From Candidatus Sulfotelmatobacter sp. (lineage in GTDB: Bacteria > Acidobacteriota > Terriglobia > Terriglobales > Acidobacteriaceae), in contig JASHRB010000443.1 of assembly GCA_030037575.1 (NCBI GenBank), forward strand, positions 1 through 7,191: a DNA stretch of 7,191 nt. Reading direction: 5' to 3'. The translations under genes and the position numbers were made by a program. Under the pieces are notes generated by a model. The model searched no databases. It was not told the origin of the DNA and saw only the letters and a program-made list of their open reading frames with translations. Position 1 is the first letter of the stretch; every line of letters starts with the position of its first letter. Below, one piece after another: positions 7,085 to 7,191 of the stretch.

Positions 7085-7093
7085 GGAAGGGAG
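7085..7093 (+). promoter_or_regulatory. Ribosome binding site of the rightward gene
   Basis: GGAAGGGAG ends 6 nt before ATG 7100. It decides between that start and an in-frame upstream ATG at 7031, which has no comparable signal. Confidence 0.55.
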
Positions 7094-7099
7094 TGCATC

Positions 7100-7191
7100 A
7101 TGCCTGTCCCTCGGATCTGGGGCGTGACCGTGGCTTTTGGTTTTCTTGCCTGGAGCGTTTTCGCCGTCGAATACATTTGGCCCGCGATAAG
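7100..7191 (+). CDS. N-terminus of a hydrophobic protein with a membrane segment, 3' end missing
   Basis: Thirty full codons are visible before the window ends. They read MPVPRIWGVTVAFGFL followed by AWSVFAVEYIWPAI. Residues about 6-23 form a hydrophobic stretch after a single Arg, which suits a signal anchor or first transmembrane helix. A purine-rich ribosome binding site precedes the ATG. The gene is divergent from the propeller gene, with a 226-bp spacer containing the palindrome. I do not recognise the family, and too little is visible to assign a function. That it is a real gene rests on the ribosome binding site, the hydrophobic N-terminus and the absence of another gene here. Confidence 0.55.
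   Translation, partial: MPVPRIWGVTVAFGFLAWSVFAVEYIWPAI

Noticed and set aside
7031..7099. Upstream in-frame ATG at 7031 for the rightward gene
   Set aside because: It would add 23 mostly polar residues before the hydrophobic N-terminus and has no ribosome binding site, whereas ATG 7100 has GGAAGGGAG at good spacing.

Overview
The window carries three genes on the minus strand and the beginning of a fourth on the plus strand. Every encoded protein appears to be exported or membrane-bound. GC content is moderately high. The combination of a large secreted Asp-box (BNR/sortilin-like) propeller protein with signal-peptide-bearing alkaline-phosphatase-superfamily proteins resembles soil Acidobacteriota (Terriglobia/Koribacter-like). 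That assignment is inferred from protein style; there is no rRNA or other taxonomic marker here.

Layout in the direction of minus-strand transcription, from right to left: (i) 6873-3709 encodes a 1054-residue secreted beta-propeller protein with eleven Asp-box motifs, a beta-sandwich-like region and a C-terminal coiled coil. (ii) After a 214-bp gap, 3494-1776 encodes a complete 572-residue secreted protein of the alkaline phosphatase / type I phosphodiesterase superfamily. (iii) After a 281-bp gap holding a strong hairpin terminator, 1494-1 encodes a close paralogue of (ii), cut off by the window edge after 498 residues. Diverging from (i), a plus-strand gene starts at 7100 with a hydrophobic N-terminus and runs off the right edge after 30 codons.

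The two phosphatase-like genes look like an old tandem duplication. Each has its own ribosome binding site, and a terminator separates them. Both lack several metal ligands of classical nucleotide pyrophosphatases/phosphodiesterases, so their chemistry cannot be assumed. No pathway linking the propeller protein to the phosphatase pair can be shown from the sequence. The shared features are co-orientation and export.

The most unusual non-coding element is a perfect 34-bp inverted repeat (15-bp arms, 4-base loop) at 6901-6934. It is bracketed by a 10-bp direct repeat and lies just upstream of the propeller gene. It looks like either a tiny inserted palindromic element or a regulatory hairpin/operator. 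I found no tRNA, rRNA, CRISPR array, transposase, defence system or recognised riboswitch.
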